Shown here one piece after another: positions 4,942 through 5,624 of a stretch of DNA of 5,624 nucleotides. Source of the stretch: an uncultured Mailhella sp. GTDB taxonomy: Bacteria > Desulfobacterota > Desulfovibrionia > Desulfovibrionales > Desulfovibrionaceae. Within the stretch, counting starts at the first letter, position 1; each line of letters opens with the position of its first letter. The stretch covers positions 1-5,624 of the forward strand of contig CAJJMX010000118.1 of the NCBI GenBank assembly GCA_905192935.1, written 5' to 3'. Under the pieces are notes generated by a model. The model was given only the letters and a program-made list of their open reading frames with translations. It did no database searches and was not told where the DNA came from. A program made the translations under genes and the position numbers.

Positions 4942-5624
4942 ACATACTTATTACCGGCGCGGCCGGATTCATCGGCTGTTTTCTGGCCCGGAGGCTTCTT
5001 GAGAGCGGGCACAGCGTCACAGGCATCGACGAAATCAACGACTACTACTCTCCCCGCCTCAAGACGGCAAGACTCGCGCTTCTCGGCATCCATGCCCAGG
5101 ATCCTGAATACGGAACCGTCGAACACAGCCGGACCTTTCCCGGATTCCGCTTCGTCAAGATGCATCTGGAAGACCGCGAAGGACTCATGAAGCTCTTTGC
5201 CGAAGGTTCCTTCGACATGGCCGTCAATCTGGCCGGTCAGGCCGGTGTGCGCTATTCTCTGGAAAATCCCTTCTCCTACGTGCAGAGCAACGTGCTCGGC
5301 TTCGTCAATCTTCTGGAATGCTGCCGTGCCTATCCTGTCAGGCATCTGCTCTTCGCCTCGTCGAGCTCGGTGTACGGCGGCAACGAAAAGACGCCCTTCA
5401 ATGAAGAGGACCCCGTAAATACTCCGGTCTCTCTCTACGCCGCCACCAAGCGCTGCGATGAGCTCATCGCTCATGTGTACGCCCATCTCTACCGCATTCC
5501 TTCCACGGCTCTGCGCTTCTTCACCGTGTACGGCCCCTGGGGCAGACCCGACATGGCGCCCGTGCTCTTCGCCAGACCCATCCTTGCCGGAACGCCCACC
5601 AAGGTGTTCAACCACGGCCATCTC
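4938..5624 (+). CDS. UDP-glucuronate 4-epimerase-like SDR protein, 3' end cut by window
   Basis: Extended short-chain dehydrogenase/reductase, predicted to interconvert UDP-glucuronate and UDP-galacturonate with tightly bound NAD+, in the CapI/LpsL-type branch of the GalE-like family. The frame is open for all 229 codons to the window edge; family members run to roughly 335-350 residues, so about the C-terminal third is missing. Visible motifs: NAD-binding GAAGFIG (7-13); NDYYSPRLK typical of this branch; AGQAGVRYSLENP; SSSSVYG (141-147) with the catalytic Ser/Thr position; catalytic YAATK (Tyr167, Lys171); and LRFFTVYGPWGRPDMAP. It belongs to the long form with an extra stretch after NDYYSPRLK (LGIHAQDPEYG). 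The ATG at 4938 is chosen because the Rossmann strand begins at residue 2, as in relatives, but TTG 4917 has the better-placed Shine-Dalgarno. It follows ugd and uses its product, supporting UDP-galacturonate synthesis for surface polysaccharide. Confidence 0.88.
   Translation, partial: MNILITGAAGFIGCFLARRLLESGHSVTGIDEINDYYSPRLKTARLALLGIHAQDPEYGTVEHSRTFPGFRFVKMHLEDREGLMKLFAEGSFDMAVNLAGQAGVRYSLENPFSYVQSNVLGFVNLLECCRAYPVRHLLFASSSSVYGGNEKTPFNEEDPVNTPVSLYAATKRCDELIAHVYAHLYRIPSTALRFFTVYGPWGRPDMAPVLFARPILAGTPTKVFNHGHL

Noticed and set aside
4830..5621. A 263-codon open frame on the minus strand opposite the epimerase
   Set aside because: It is antisense to a frame with all SDR epimerase motifs and has no protein-like features of its own.

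Overview
The window reads as a GC-rich bacterial chromosome segment with dense, mostly housekeeping, plus-strand genes. The bifunctional IspD-IspF fusion, the class A RNase P RNA and the sequence style (for example an IspD P-loop of the form AAGQGSR...GGEAKQF) fit a deltaproteobacterial sulfate-reducer-type lineage (Desulfovibrionales), but this assignment is recollection and inference. No insertion sequence, phage gene, CRISPR array, tRNA or rRNA is visible.

Layout. (1) 4-358 is a complete-looking RNase P RNA gene (rnpB), closed by an 11-bp GAAA-loop hairpin and a T5 run (367-397), a textbook intrinsic terminator. (2) 493-1686 is ispDF, encoding two non-consecutive steps of the MEP isoprenoid pathway on one chain. 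(3) After 123 nt with two small hairpins, 1810-3042 encodes a HI0933/BaiN-type FAD-dependent oxidoreductase of unknown substrate. (4) 3043-3534 is a 492-nt gene-free stretch. Its first half is relatively AT-rich, with phased 10-bp repeats, a consensus -35 hexamer and an AT-only dyad. Its second half looks like a roughly 290-nt hairpin-rich transcript leader. (5) 3535-4845 is ugd (UDP-glucose 6-dehydrogenase). (6) 4938-5624 is the 5' part of a UDP-glucuronate 4-epimerase-like gene cut by the window end; its best upstream ribosome binding site serves a six-codon mini-ORF that overlaps its ATG as ATGA.

How the genes work together. ugd and the epimerase form a two-step route UDP-glucose -> UDP-glucuronate -> UDP-galacturonate, supplying acidic sugars for capsule, LPS or exopolysaccharide. 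The promoter-like region and long leader immediately upstream suggest that this pair is controlled as a unit, separately from the upstream housekeeping genes. ispDF and the flavoprotein lie on the same strand but show no clear sign of co-regulation.

I see no clearly new enzymatic system. The parts most worth a second look are regulatory: the phased-repeat/dyad promoter and structured leader before ugd, and the mini-ORF translational arrangement before the epimerase.
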